Source of the DNA: Adiantum capillus-veneris | Lineage: Eukaryota > Streptophyta > Polypodiopsida > Polypodiales > Pteridaceae | Direction: 5' to 3' | Length of the DNA: 64,000 nucleotides | Assembly (NCBI GenBank): GCA_014529385.2 | Contig: CM043946.1 | Location: forward strand, 15,701,077-15,765,076 | Part shown: piece by piece, positions 1 through 11,158 of the stretch | How the letters are laid out: every line of letters starts with the position of its first letter | Position numbering within the stretch: position 1 is the stretch's first letter | Program-made: the position numbers and the translations under genes | The notes under the pieces: model-generated | What the model saw: the letters and a program-made list of their open reading frames with translations, nothing else | Database searches by the model: none | What the model was told of the DNA's origin: nothing

Positions 1-847
1 GAAGATGTCTGCTGCAATGTCCACTGAAGGACAATACTCCGGCGAACTCCGCGAGTGTAGCAGCAGTCTGGGGTGTCCCAACCTCCGAGAGATCTCCATG
101 GTAAAGTGCCGTCACGAGCAGTGTAGCAAATTGTTGTACTCCGCCGATACAAGGTGAAGATACTGCGTGAAGGTCCTGAACTGAGTGTGAAAACAACTCT
201 TTTGTCCCAATAGACCTACGAGTGTCCTGCCCAATAGGATCTGCGGTGTCTGTAGTCAAACCGTCTAGAGAAAATGGGGAAGCCCAAGAACCGTCATCAG
301 TATGACTAGAAGCCTGGCAATGCATGAACCTGCAACCCTAGGTAGCCAAGTGGCCGAGCTGTGTAAAACTCCATGAAGGCCAGATGTAGCAATGTGCGTC
401 GTAAACTTCCTTCGAAACAAGGAAAGGCAGACTAAACAATCTGCACTGTAAAAGCTACCGTAAGCTGCAGCAGTCACCAATAGACTGCACAGACCACCAC
501 CAGGGTAATCCAAGATGAGGAGAAAGCAAGATGAGGTGTGGTCAGACCAAGCTGTCTGCACCATAATCATCATGTAGAAGTAGGGAAGCCAGACTGAGCA
601 GTCTGCGCTATGAATAATCTCTGAGAAGAGGAAGGCCAGACCAATCTGTCTCCGCCGTCTTGCCTGTATCTGTTGCCTCTAGTCCTCCGGTTTCAACCAA
701 AAACAAAATCCACGCCAACAACGCCACCAAACCGCAACTCGAAGTGGCTCTCAATGTGAATGAGCTGGTGTCACGTCCGCACTTCACTTGCGCCACGTGG
801 ACATACTTCTGCCATAGTCTAGCATGAGTCATAGCTTAGCTTAGGAC
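1..847. other. Unassigned DNA, no gene supported
   Basis: Short open frames exist on the minus strand (for example 265-573), but none shows a recognisable domain or a repeated motif that I could match to a family. The stretch ends where the LTR-like block at 848 starts. It may be flanking retrotransposon debris; I see no LTR terminus, PBS or pol motif in it. Confidence 0.4.
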
Positions 848-2008
848 TGAGCTTGGCACTTTGTGAGCCTCTAGCAGGACGTGCATGTCCAAGCGGGTCA
901 TAGTTGCATACCCTCTCTTGCACAGTACAGTCATTTCAACATGAGCATTTTCCAGAGCATAGAAGCCTTTTTGCCAAAGTACACATTTTTCACTTATTTA
1001 TTAATAAGTGACTTTTCTTGGAAAAGTAGGTAGGGCAAATTGCTAAGAAACTATAAAAGAAACCCATTGGGCACTGAGTAGAGAGAGGGAGGAGGCAGTA
1101 GAAGGTGGTGCACCAAGTGTTTTACCCGCCAGGTGGTCTCTCTCTCAACAGTGCCCCAACAGCACTAGCGCTTTTGGAGCAGATTTCAGCCATCAGCGTT
1201 TTTGCAACAGTACCATCCCTTTAGCCCCGTCGCATCCCCGATTCCATTCCCGACAGCAGATACTCGCCGAAAAGCCATCCATCACGACAGATTTCAGTTC
1301 TCAGCCTTGGCGTTTTTCAGCCTTGACGCCGTCGTCGTCGACACCATCGTCGTCGTCGTCGTCAACATCGTCCTAATCATCGCAGGTCCCGGACATGACG
1401 ACAACCCATCATCGTCATCGTCATCGTCATTGCCACGACACAGTACCGCATTTTCAGCCCTTACACCAGCGCCAGTTCTCAGCCTTACAGATCAGCCAAG
1501 CATTTTTCAGTTTTCAGCCCTTAGAACAACAGTCGTTGTCGACATCGTCGTCGCCATCGGCACAGTACCCGATCGCAGCAGATTCCCAGCGATCTCAATT
1601 TTCAGCCCTAGCGTTTTCAGATTTCCGCCCTAGCCTCGCGTCGTCGTCGTCGTCACGGGGACATCGTCGTGTCCATGACAGTCGCCGTCGTCGTCAGCAT
1701 CGTCATCGACATAGAACCTCAGTACCTTAGAACCCCTTCAGTACCTCAGTATCCTGCATCAATACCCATTAGCATCAGCATCATTGTAGTGGCATTGTGC
1801 AAGAATAAAGAAAGTACTTGCTCTGGCAACAGAGCAAGGGGCCCCTCAGGGTTGGGACCCGACAACCCTGTGTCGTCTCTTTTCTCTCTTGTTTCTCTCT
1901 TTCTTTCAGTTCAATTCAATTCTTTCAAGTGAAGTAAAGTGTCCCTTGTGTTTGTGTGCAGAGTACTAGACCCGAGCAAATCCTTAATCTCTTCCGCTGC
2001 ACCTGACA
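848..2008 (+). repeat. Isolated LTR of gypsy family B (B1)
   Basis: This block matches the LTR at 4404-5503 in order and orientation. Both begin with TGAnCTTGGCACTT-like sequence. Both contain a block around 'gtaggtagggcaaattg' followed by a TATA-like run (about 1050), a middle rich in 'ttttcagcc' repeats, and an end reading 'ccgctgcacctgaca'. The region 1320-1740 is rich in GTC/CAT triplets, which makes long meaningless open frames. No primer site or gag follows, so it looks like a solo or broken LTR. Boundaries come from comparison of the two copies and may be off by a few bases. Confidence 0.7.
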
Positions 2009-2101
2009 ACTAGGAAAGGCCTACTGCCCAGCTGATCCGAACAAATCCTGAATCTCTTCCACTGCACCTGACGGCTGGGAAAGGCCTACTGCCCACGTCG
2101 A
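1972..2101 (+). repeat. Two-copy 65-bp direct repeat at the LTR end
   Basis: The 65-bp unit beginning 'ccgagcaaatcc' at 1972 is repeated from 2037 ('ccgaacaaatcc') with a few substitutions. It spans the 3' end of the B1 LTR and the sequence after it. This looks like a local duplication of the LTR edge and not a target-site duplication. Confidence 0.7.
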
Positions 2102-2125
2102 CAAATAGGTCTGCTGTAAGGTTAC

Positions 2126-3616
2126 TATCACAAGGACGTGGCAACTGTTAACTATGTCACGAGGACGTGGCAACTGCTAACCTTAGTTGTTGGTTTCTTT
2201 CCAATGATTTTTGTTTCATTTTTGAGACCCTCTTTTTGAAGTTGCAAATGGTCGGACATTGTATGGCCAATGTGAACGGTAGTTTCACCCGCAGACGAGA
2301 AGTTGGTCGGCACTGGAATTTGTATAGTGAGAGGATGTCTAGGCTTAGTTCAAGATCATGTAGGTCCCCCCATTGCACTTAGCAAGTTGACTATTGGTGG
2401 ATACTAGGAAGTGAACTCAATAAAGGCATAAACTCAAGGTGGGATCACCAAAAAAAAAAACCCAACAGTTGGGCCACATTGCATTTTTGGATGCGGTCCC
2501 AATGGTAATAGATGGTCAAAAGACCAGTGGGAGCCCAACGGAAGCATCTCCTAAAAATTAGGAAACTGCTATTTTGGGCCATGAAATGTGTTCGCGTCAT
2601 TACCTTCAAATGACAAGAGAAACATTTTAGAACTCTGTCGCAAAGTCAATTGGGCAACCAGTCGGGAGATTTTTAGGCGGCAACCCCGAAACGGAAAATG
2701 GCCAGTAAATGTGCAAAGTGGCACATTTTTGTGCACTTTCCTCATGCAAGAAGAAGTGGCGCTGAATTTATAGCTGGGAGGCTCATTTGCAAGTTTCTTG
2801 TCACAGGTTAAGAGCTATGGAGTGCATGCTTTCCACTCTATGTACAGTGAGGTGCTAGGAGTGATGACCTGCACAGTACACATTGCTCTCTCCCCTACGT
2901 GCAGTTATGTGATGCCCCACAAGAGGGCTCTTCATTTGACTGATGTACACCTGTGTGGTTTCATGCTTTTGTGCCGAGGCAAGAGCCTCTTTGAGCAGGA
3001 ACAGGAGTAGCTAATTGCTACTCCAAAGCAGACATCAGTGAGGGTCATAACCTCACCAAACAGGTGCGTTTTCAGCGCTGTGTACGCGCTGTTTTTGGAC
3101 TGTTTTGCAGCCGCCATGATGCCAGAATCATTGGGAACCGTGCCCGACTGTTAGACGACAATTCGGGGGCTGTTAGAGGCTGAAAACAGATGAAAAACCA
3201 GTAATTACAGCATGTTTTTACTGTTTTTGCGCAGGAAACAGGGGGTTTATGCTATTGGAAACAAGTCGAAGCTTGGAAAACTGTCCGAGGCAAGTTTTGG
3301 GGCCGTTATGTTGCAGAAATTTTGCCTACACAGGTGTCAACTAGCTGGATGCAGGTGTAGGTCTCAAGGACTCTAGTTTTGTAGCTTATTCCTCGTTCCT
3401 GAAAAGTAATAAAGAAATACCGAAAGGGGCGCCGAACTTTGGGGCCTACAGGTGTCGCTGTCTGCATGGGAGTGCTCTAGCTGCCAAGCTATGCTATGTC
3501 TTGAAGTGTAATTCCCAGTTACAGGTTCCTTTTTAAGTTTCTGCTTTGTGCCTGTAAAGTTCAAGTGTTAAAAACCGGGTGAAAGCCAAAGCCTACCGCC
3601 CCACAGGCCGATTTCA
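2126..3616 (+). repeat. 5' LTR of chromovirus A1
   Basis: About 1.49 kb. The start (tatcacaaggacgtggcaac, where the related copy has TGTCAC) is set by comparison with the minus-strand LTR that ends at 24771. The end (ggccgatttca) is set by the A2 LTR and by the primer-site-like sequence that follows. It shares most of its length with 8448-9745 and with 23952-24771 (reversed). A polyadenylation-type block with 'aataaagaaataccg' lies near 3410, so U3 is left of it and U5 right. Confidence 0.8.
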
Positions 3617-3640
3617 AGGTTCCGTTGTCGGGACCTCAAT
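3617..3640 (+). promoter_or_regulatory. Putative tRNA primer-binding site of A1
   Basis: Directly after the LTR end the sequence reads 'aggttccgttgtcgggac'. The A2 element has 'tggttccatcgacgggac' in the same place. Both are compatible with the complement of a CCA-ended tRNA 3' end. I cannot name the tRNA with confidence. Confidence 0.5.
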
Positions 3641-3713
3641 AACTTTTTCCTCAAAGAGTGAGCCTCGGTTGTTTTGGGTAAAGACACAGAGTACAGGAAC
3701 GCGGGATTACACT

Positions 3714-4403
3714 ATGGCCGACAAAGGGAAGGGCATTATGGAAGAGGGCTCCTCTTCGAAGGACAGACAGGAAATTCCTATAGTGTTCGAGATTGGCGAG
3801 AGCTTACGGCCACGTGAGTCTGTATCCTGTTGATGTGAATGTCCCTCCAATACATGGCTTTATGACTGGGCAACTCGAGGATTATGCGTTCAGGACTCAG
3901 TTAGTTGCCGCGGTGAATGTGTTTTCGCAACTAGTGCAGAACCCAAGGTTTATGGAGTTCTTGCAAGCGCCACCAGTGCCACAGCAAAATAGGCAACCTA
4001 CACCGCTACAGAGCTTGTTGAGGCTCAAGCCCAAGTACTTCATGCGTCTCAGCAGGATAGGGAACACTCGCATGTTGCGGAGTCAGGGGCTCCAAAACAG
4101 GTTCCTCCCGTCCTTGAATACCTAGGTGGTTAGGACGCCTATTCCACAGGTTATGCCAATTCAGCCCGCCACCTTTCAAAGCCCACATGCTGTCTTGAAT
4201 GGACAGGGAACTGGTTACCAGGAAATGCATCTAGTTTTTCCACCACCCACGGTACATCCTAGGTATTTCGGGGATGGATCTGTGTTCCAGACTATGGCTG
4301 GTTATGCGCCTGGAAGTCAACCGTTGTCACGTGACACATCCAACCCTATGTGTCCGTGGACAAGCTACACCATAACAAGGTTCTCGTCAGTCTAGATTAG
4401 AAG
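3714..4403 (+). pseudogene. gag N-terminal fragment, chromovirus A1
   Basis: The frame opens with MADKGKGIME at 3714, matching the MADRPDDV start of the longer A2 gag (14581, minus). It runs through a proline/glutamine-rich N-terminal region of the capsid precursor. It is broken by a frameshift near 3830 and by a stop at about 4123-4125. The matched part corresponds to roughly the first 180 residues of the A2 protein, ending around 'GDGSVFQTMAGYAP'. It is then cut off by the family-B LTR at 4404, so the capsid core and zinc knuckle of A1 are missing. Gag would form the virus-like particle that packages the element RNA; this copy cannot. Confidence 0.75.
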
Positions 4404-5503
4404 TGATCTGGCACTTTTGTGAGTCTATTCGTAGACCGTGCATGCCCAGTCACTTAGTGTAGATGCATATCCTCCGGTTGCACACCGCATAAGCATAAGC
4501 ATTTACATCAGATTCCATCAGAGTCGGTTTGGGGATTTTTCCAGTGACTTTATCCTATTTTCCCTATTTTTGACATTTTTTACTTATTAATTTAAGTGAC
4601 TTCCCAACAAAAGTAGGTAGGGCAAATTGGGTAAGAAAATATATAAGCAAACCCAAGTTAGCACTCTTGGGCAGATGAACAAGGAGCACAACAGGACCCA
4701 GGCAGCAGGTACTCCCTCTCTCTCAGCAGGAAACCCTCAAGCACCCTCCCATAAGCATAGCATTTTTCCCATCACCAGGAACTCTCCTTCCTTGGCGTTT
4801 TTCCCAGCCTTGCTTGATCGCAATTAACCCTTGCATCTAGCGTTACCAGATCAGCCTCACATGCCACAGGGACCTCAGCGTTTTTCAGCAGTAAAACGCA
4901 GCCTTAATCCAGCGTTTTGGCAGTGTTTTTCAGCCTCTGTCGCAGCATACCCTCAGTGTTTTCAGCCATCGATTTGCAGCAGTAAAATGCAGCCATAGTC
5001 CTGCTCTTCGCAGCGTTTTTAGCAGCCCTAATAACCGCGACAAACCAGGGATTTTCAGCCACAAAAACAGCGACTAAAACAGCGTTTCCAACACCCCAAA
5101 GTGGTCCCAGATTCTCAGCCATTATCCCCTTGTGGACAGCAGATAGAAGAGTACCGAATTCAGCCCTAAAGTCATCATTGTCGTCACCGACATAGCCACG
5201 AATTGCATCAACCCATGCATCATCATTGTACACCTTTGTGCAATCAAAAGTAGACCACTCTCGCCGACGAGAGTGGGGCCTTCGGAGGAGGGTTTTACAA
5301 CCTCTCGGGTGTCGTATCTCTCTTCTCTCTTTCTCTCAGTCTCATACACTTGCACGCACAATATCCACTCACTTTGTTCGTGATCATAGCACTCTCCATA
5401 AAGACGGAAGGCTCTCTCCTTCCCTAAGAACTAAAAGGAACCTTGAGCAAATATAGATCACTAATCTTGAGAAAATACAACATTCATTCCGCTACACCTT
5501 ACA
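4404..5503 (+). repeat. 5' LTR of gypsy family B (B2), inserted in A1 gag
   Basis: 1.1 kb, from TGATCTGGCACTTTTG to CACCTTACA. It aligns with 848-2008. It contains a TATA-like 'aaatatataagc' near 4636 and many short 'tttttcagcc' repeats between 4795 and 5120. It is followed at once by a methionine-tRNA-type primer site and then by gag, which makes it a 5' LTR. Confidence 0.8.
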
Positions 5504-5504
5504 T

Positions 5505-5516
5505 TGGGATCAGAGC
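5505..5516 (+). promoter_or_regulatory. Primer-binding site (initiator Met-tRNA type), family B
   Basis: The sequence 'tgggatcagagc' follows the LTR end after one base. It differs by one base from the standard plant tGGTATCAGAGC site complementary to initiator methionine tRNA. Copies of the standard form occur at 47673-47684 (reversed) and 62071-62082. Confidence 0.75.
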
Positions 5517-5933
5517 TTTGGTAGTGTTCTGTATTACTCAAGGAAAGAACCACAAGAACCACAAGAATTTTTTTTGCTTGTTGCGGTCGCACGAACACAA
5601 GTTTACTTGGGCGTGTCGATTCCTAATCGTGTTTTGTTGAAGAGTGACAGGAATCCAAGGAAAGAAGGGCTTGTCCAGCCTCCCCTTGTGTCTCTTTTCA
5701 CTCATTGAGAGCGGACCGTGCACTTAGCGGCCGGCCAATCGACGTGAGGTGGGAAAAAGCAACCTTGGTGTGAGCGCAAGGCCGCCAAGGGGTGCGCCCG
5801 TGGAAAAGAGTAGAACTCGGGTGAAGAGAAGATCCTTCTCCAACGCGATTTGCAAGCAAAAGAAAACCTCAAGATCCTCAAGACCCTCAAGAACCAAGTT
5901 CCTCGTGAACTTAAGAACCAAAGATCCTTGTGC

Positions 5934-7286
5934 ATGGTCGTCACCCGAAGCGGAATGGATACTTCGCATACATGTGATGAGCATGAGAGAGGCGACGAAG
6001 GATTCTCCCCACCAGGAGATTTTTCCAACCCTCCCCCTTCGTCATCTACACCACGAGTTGTTCTAACTCCTATGGAGATGATGGTCAAGTCAATGATGGA
6101 CATGATGCTGGCACAACAAGAAGCGACTCGCACTACGATGGAACGAAATGAAAGAAACGCATTACAACAACAAGAAGCGACTCGCCTTACTTTAGAAGCA
6201 AATCGAGTTGCGTTGGCACAACAAGAAACCAATCGCCTTGCTTTCGAACGCAAGCATGATGAACGAAATGAACGAGAAGCAGAAAGGGAGGCCGAGCGTG
6301 AAGCTCAAAGGGAGCTACGCACTCAAGAATTGCTTTGCCAAGTGCTAACCTCAAAGACCGAACCACCCAAAGATCGTGGGAGTTCCTCAAGTCATGCAAG
6401 CCACGATGCGGATTCCAACAACCCAATCACCGAAAAGTTGACTTTCAATAAGTATAATGGTAAGATGGATGCTACGGTGATTCATTCTTGGTTGCATCAA
6501 TTTAATGCTTATTTTGCGACAACTAAGAAAACAGGAAATAGCAAAGTTTTGACGGCAGCTATGTACCTTGCCGGTGATGCCATCAATTGGTACCACGCAT
6601 GGCAAGAGGCACAGCTAGCCGCGCACCTAGAAGAAGCCGACGAATTCACGCCCCTCTCTTTTAGTTGGGCTGATTTCCAAGACAAGCTCAAGGCGCGGTT
6701 TATGCCACCTCAGTACCTCGCACGATTGAAAGAGGATTGGCGCAATCTCAAGCAACATGGTGTGCCAGTGATGTCTTTTTCTAACCGTGTTTTGCAGCTA
6801 GGCACTCAATTACACAAATCGGATGATGAGCGCAAAGAGGCTTTTCTCTTTGGGTTAGACGAATACATCAAGTTTGATGTCGAAGTCTTTGACCCAGCGG
6901 ATCTCAACAAGGCGGTAGCGATCGCTCTCTCCTAAGAGATGAAGCACAACAAGAGAAAGCCTAAGGAGAACAAGTCTTCTCAAGGGACCTCTCAGAATTC
7001 TCAGAACACACAGAATGGTAAGAACGGTAAGAATGGTAATTCTTCTAGCCCTTCTTTCTCTAATTCCTCGGAAAACAACTCTAACAATGAATCTAAGGGT
7101 AAAGCTAAAGCACCTGCAAAACCTAAGCTAACCCCTGATGAAAAAGCTTCACAAGGAATTGTAGGAGGATACATCACGGCTGAAGAACAAGTGATTTATG
7201 TTAAAGAAGGTAGATGTTTTCAATGTCACGTCGAGGAGCCCATTAAGAAGGCCTGTCCTAAGACAGTCCCACCTAAAGAACCAAAG
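5934..7286 (+). pseudogene. gag of gypsy family B, interrupted
   Basis: The start at 5934 gives MVVTRSGMDTS, a common opening of plant gypsy gag. A long charged Gln/Glu/Arg-rich helix follows (about residues 60-150). The capsid domain is around residues 185-330, with 'FNKYNGKMDATVIHSWLHQF' and 'FSWADFQDKLKARFMP' typical of the Retrotrans_gag family. An in-frame TAA at 6933-6935 ends this frame. The same frame continues from 6939 with a Lys/Ser/Asn-rich linker and a damaged zinc knuckle near 7210 (CFQCHVEEPIKKAC, where the zinc-binding His is replaced by Pro). At about 7270-7290 the sequence switches to the protease region of family A. The rest of family B pol and its 3' LTR are absent. Confidence 0.85.
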
Positions 7287-8447
7287 GCAGAGGCATGGTT
7301 GGCATGTCCTGGCCACTCAGAGTGTGTTACTCCCATTATTGGAAAGGTGCGTCTGCATATTCAGTCATATGTAGACACGGAAGAATTCAGTGGATGTTCA
7401 GAGTACATGGCGTGCTGGATGTCTTCGGCAAAACGATCACTCTTCAGCATAGGGGCAAAACTCATGTTTTGGATGTAAAGCTCAAAGGGGAGTTTGTCCC
7501 TATCGTATCTACTTCGGCTATCACTTCTGTAATAAAGAATCATCTTTCTGTGTACTTGATTTTTGCATGTGATCTCTCAGATAATTGTCAGTCAAATTTA
7601 TCTGTGTTAGATAAAGAAAGGTCAGCATTTTTGCAAGAGTTTAGTGACTGTTTTTTTTATTCACTACCGTCGCAATTACCGCCAAAGAGACCTGAGGATC
7701 ATCAGATAGATTTGGTGCCAGGGTGTAGCCCACCAAATAGACCTCCCTACAGGGTTAGCGCAGCGCAACAGAAAGAGATTATGGGCCAGGTTGAGGAGTT
7801 ATTAGAGAAGGGGCTGATTCAGCCCAATTCTTCACCCTTTTCCTCCCCATTGCTCCTAGTGCAGAAAAAGGATGGCTCATGGCGCATGTGTATTGATTAC
7901 CGTGCGTTCAATAAGAATACCATCAAGAATAGGTTTCCTATTCCTAGAATTGATGATATTCTCGATCGTTTAGAGAGTGTTGCAATTTTCAGCAAAATAG
8001 ACCTTAAGAGTGGGTACCATCAGATTCGTATAAGGCCAGAGGATGTGCACAAGACTACATTTAGAGCGACATTTGGTCTTTATGAGTTTCTAGTGATGCC
8101 GTTTGGGCTAACAAATGCTCCTGCCACGTTCAACAAAATGATGGTCCGGATTTTCCGCTCCCATCAACAGTTTGTTGGGACCTTCTTCGATGGCATGATA
8201 GTCTATTCGAAGAATGAAGAGGAGCATAGGCGTCACTTGACCATTGTGTTCGAAGAGCTGCGCAGTCACAGGCTACTTGTCAATCCTAAGGAAAGTGAAT
8301 TCTTCCTGGAAGAGATCCACTTTCTTGGCCACATAGTCTCAAAGGATGGTGTCAGAATGGATTCCCCAAAGGTTGAAGCTATCAAAACATGGCCAGACTT
8401 GAAGACTATGCACGATGTCAAAAGCTTCTTGGGATTGTGTTCCTATG
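7287..8447 (+). pseudogene. Protease end and reverse transcriptase of chromovirus A1, truncated
   Basis: The segment opens with the end of the aspartic protease domain ('VTPIIGK', 'HIQSYVD') in a broken frame. It then gives a clear Ty3/gypsy reverse transcriptase: '[14 protein letters not shown]' (finger), '[12 protein letters not shown]' (motif A Asp) and '[12 protein letters not shown]'. The catalytic motif reads FFDGM at about 8188, so the second Asp of the expected FDD is Gly and the enzyme would be inactive. Homology stops at 'SFLGLCSY' (8447), just before the RNase H connection, and the next base is already inside the 3' LTR. RNase H, integrase, PPT and about 180 bp of the LTR start are deleted. 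Confidence 0.9.
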
Positions 8448-9745
8448 TCGGCACTGAAATTCGTATAGTAGGAGGATGTCTAGGCTCAGTTCAAGATCAT
8501 GTAGATCCCCCCGTCACACTTAGCAAGTTGGTGGATACTAGGAAGTGAACTCAATAAAGGCATGAAGTCAAGGTGGGATCACCAATAGAAAATACCCAAC
8601 AATTGGGCCACATTGCATTTTTGGATGCGGTCCCAATGGGGATAGATGGTCAGAAGACCAGTGGGAGCCCAACGGAAGCATCTCCTAAAAATTAAGAAAC
8701 TGCTATTTTGGGCCATGAAATGTGTTCGCGTCATTACCTTCGGTATGACGAGGAACATTTTAGAACTCTGCCGCAAAGTCAACTGGGCAACCAGTCGGGG
8801 AGATTTTTAGGTGGCAACCCCGAAACGGAAAATGGCCTATAAACGCACCAAGTGGCACATTTTTGTGCACTTTCCTCATGCAAGAAGAAGTGGCGCTGAA
8901 TTTATAGCTAGGAGGCTCATTTGCAAGTTTCCTGTCACGGGTTAAGAGCTATGGAGTGCATGCTTTCCACTCTATGTACAGTGTGGTGCTAGGAGTGATG
9001 ACCTGCACACTACACACTGCTCTCTCTCCCCCCTACGTGCAGTTATGTGATGCCCCACAAGAGGACTCTTCATTTGACTGATGCACTGTGTGGTTTCATG
9101 CTTTTGTGCCGAGGCAAGAGCTTCTTTGAGCAAGAACAAGAGTACTACTCCAAAGCAGGCACCGATGAGGGTCATAACCTCACCAAACAGGTGCGTTTTC
9201 AGCATTGTGTACGCGCTGTTTTTGGACTGTTTTGCAGCCGTCATGATGCCAGAATCATTGGGAACCATGCCCCACTTTTAGACGACAGTTCGGGGGCTGT
9301 TTAGGGCTGAAACAGATGAAAAACCAGTAATTACAGCGTGCTGTAATTACTGTTTTTGCGTAGGAAACAAGGGGTTTGTGCTATTGAAAACGAGTCGAAG
9401 CTTGGGAAACTGTCCAGGGCAAGTTTTGGGGCCGTTATGCTACTGAAATTTTGCTTGCACAGGTGTCATCTAGTTGGATGCAGGTGTAGATCTCAAGGAC
9501 TCTAGTTTTGTAGCTTATTCCTCATTCCTGAAAAGTAATAAAGAAATACCGAAAGGGGCGTGAACCTTTGGGGCCTACAGGTGTCGTTGTCTGCTTGGGA
9601 GCGCTCTAGCTGCCAAGCCGTGCTATGTCTTGAAGTGTAATTCCTAGTTACAGGTTCCTTTCTAAGTCTCTGCTTTGTGTCGTTAAAGTTCAAGTGTTAA
9701 AGATCGGGTGAAAGCCAAAGCCTACCGCCCTACGGGCCGGTTTCA
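8448..9745 (+). repeat. 3' LTR of chromovirus A1, 5'-truncated
   Basis: Matches 2305-3616 through to the same terminus (ggccggtttca). The first ~180 bp of the LTR are missing because of the deletion that also removed the end of pol. It contains the R/polyA-type block 'aataaagaaataccg' near 9538 and a perfect 13-bp inverted repeat at 9325-9352. Confidence 0.85.
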
Positions 9746-10414
9746 GTTACCGAGGTTGAGTGTAAGCAACTCTAAAGGTAGTAATCCAAATGATCAGGAG
9801 TGTAGAAGAGCAACTACACAACCATCCAAGCCAAGCTCCGGGTGACTCCGGATGTAGTCGCCTAATGATGCCTGATCTCCCGCATCTCGCGGGTAAACTC
9901 TCCAAGAGAGTCCAAAGAACTGAAGTCACACTCCAATCTGTAGATCAAGCAATGAACCTGTCCAAGAAGAGATCCAAGATCCTCTCCCTAAGTCCATGTA
10001 GATGCTCCTGTGTAAGCAAGTGATCTGACGTGTCGTGGTCAAGTGGTAAGTGTCTGTCCACCCAACATGGTGGTGTCTTCTCGGGGAATGTCGGAATCTC
10101 ATATGCCATGAGCATGGCCATATCTCGTGTGAACTCCTCTGATGAGTGCATAGGTGTGTCCATAGCAAACCACAAGTCACCACCCCCTCTGGAATGCGCA
10201 ACCGCTGAATGATGGCTGGAATGAATGGATCTCCCAAGGATTGTACGCCCGTTGATGATCAAGCCGATGTCGAAGATACCGTGTACTGCAGCAATCACTG
10301 AGAGACCGCACGAACCACCACTCGATGGTGCCCTCGTAGGAGGTAACTTCATCCTCTGTGGAAAAGCTCAAGTCAAGTGGCTGCTGTCCACCCAAAAACG
10401 CAACTGTGAGGTGA
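9746..10414 (-). pseudogene. Unidentified coding-like fragment with a Cys-protease-like motif
   Basis: The minus strand beyond the end of A2 integrase carries an open frame at 10352-9945. Its motif 'SSGGSCGLSVIAAVHGIFDI' is followed by 'GDLWFAMDTPMHSSEEFTRD'. The same frame can be read a little further upstream (WVDSSHLT) across one TGA. The H...GxCG layout is loosely like the active-site region of Ulp1/C48 cysteine proteases, which are often carried by plant transposons, but the match is weak and no catalytic set can be proved. It lies directly against the A2 integrase, so it may be read-through sequence or a separate relic. Confidence 0.25.
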
Positions 10415-11157
10415 TGAAATGACGAAGAGAATTTGAGCGTGGTGCCCATATTCTCAAACAAGCCTCTCCAGAACAAACTTGTCATGCGTGGATCACGGTC
10501 GCTAACAATCGACTGTGGCATGCCATGATACTTGAAAATATTGCTCATAAACAAGCGTGCCATCTGATCTGGCTTTATCTTCTTCCTGACAGGAATAAAA
10601 TGAGCCTGCTTGCTGAATCTGCAAATAATAGTCCAAATACCATCATTTCCTGTCTGCGTTCTCAGAAGATCAAAGATAAAATCCATAGCAATACTTTCCC
10701 ATGGTTTGTCTGGAATAGGTAGTGGTAGCAATAACCCTGGTGCCTTTTGCCTGTCAAACTTGACCTTCTGGCAAATTAGGCATTCTCGCACAAAGGCATC
10801 CACATCCCTTCTCAATGTAGGCCAATAGAAGAATGTCTCAACCGCTTTAACTGTAGCATCGATACCACGATGCCCTGCATACGGTGGGACATGACTCTCT
10901 TCCATAACTTTGCGTTGCAATGGCTTTGTGACACACAATCTGCCATGCATCATCATGAACCCATCTTTGAAAAGATAGTGTTCATGACGTTGTCCATCCA
11001 TTAGTTGCTCGAAGACCCTTGCAAAATCTTCATCATTTGCATATTGTTCCCTCATTATCATCAAGTGCATGATGATAAGGAATTGACACAGCTGAAATTT
11101 GTGGCTTCCTTGACAAGGCATCAGCCACAACGTTCTTCTTGCCTTCCACATGCACAA
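10415..11157 (-). pseudogene. Integrase of chromovirus A2, truncated
   Basis: The frame holds the integrase zinc domain ('HVPPYAGHRGIDATVK' ... 'CLICQKVK', an HHCC pattern) and the catalytic core with the first Asp in 'AMDFIFDL' and the second in 'SDRDPRMTSLFWRGLF'. Homology ends at 'LKFSSSFHHLT', just before the region that should hold the catalytic Glu, so the third active residue, the C-terminal domain and the chromodomain are missing. The N-terminal ~35 codons of the open frame are a frame-shifted reading of the RNase H-integrase linker. A parallel, longer integrase is present in A3 (25130-26356). Confidence 0.85.
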
Positions 11158-11158
11158 T

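Larger units (their letters stand above)
2126..9745 (+). mobile_element. Composite chromovirus A1 carrying half of a family-B element
   Basis: Order on the plus strand: A LTR, PBS, A gag start, [B LTR, PBS, B gag], A protease/RT, truncated A LTR. The B piece replaces the middle of A gag. The simplest reading is that B inserted into A1 gag, then one deletion removed B pol, the B 3' LTR and the rest of A gag, and a second deletion removed the end of A pol. No functional product is left. Confidence 0.75.

Noticed and set aside
265-832. Minus-strand frames of 102 and 74 codons
   Set aside because: No motif. A faint resemblance to the 9.9-10.35 kb fragment (a Gly-rich Cys motif) is too weak to report as homology.
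1202-1932. Val/Ile/Ser- and His/Arg-rich frames of up to 143 codons
   Set aside because: The region is triplet-rich LTR sequence of family B; overlapping frames are all low complexity and not shared with the other LTR copy.
2797-3117. Frames inside the A-family LTRs that recur at 8972-9304 and 23954-24330
   Set aside because: The same LTR sequence read in matching phases, with differences that break the frames; there is no sign of a conserved LTR gene.
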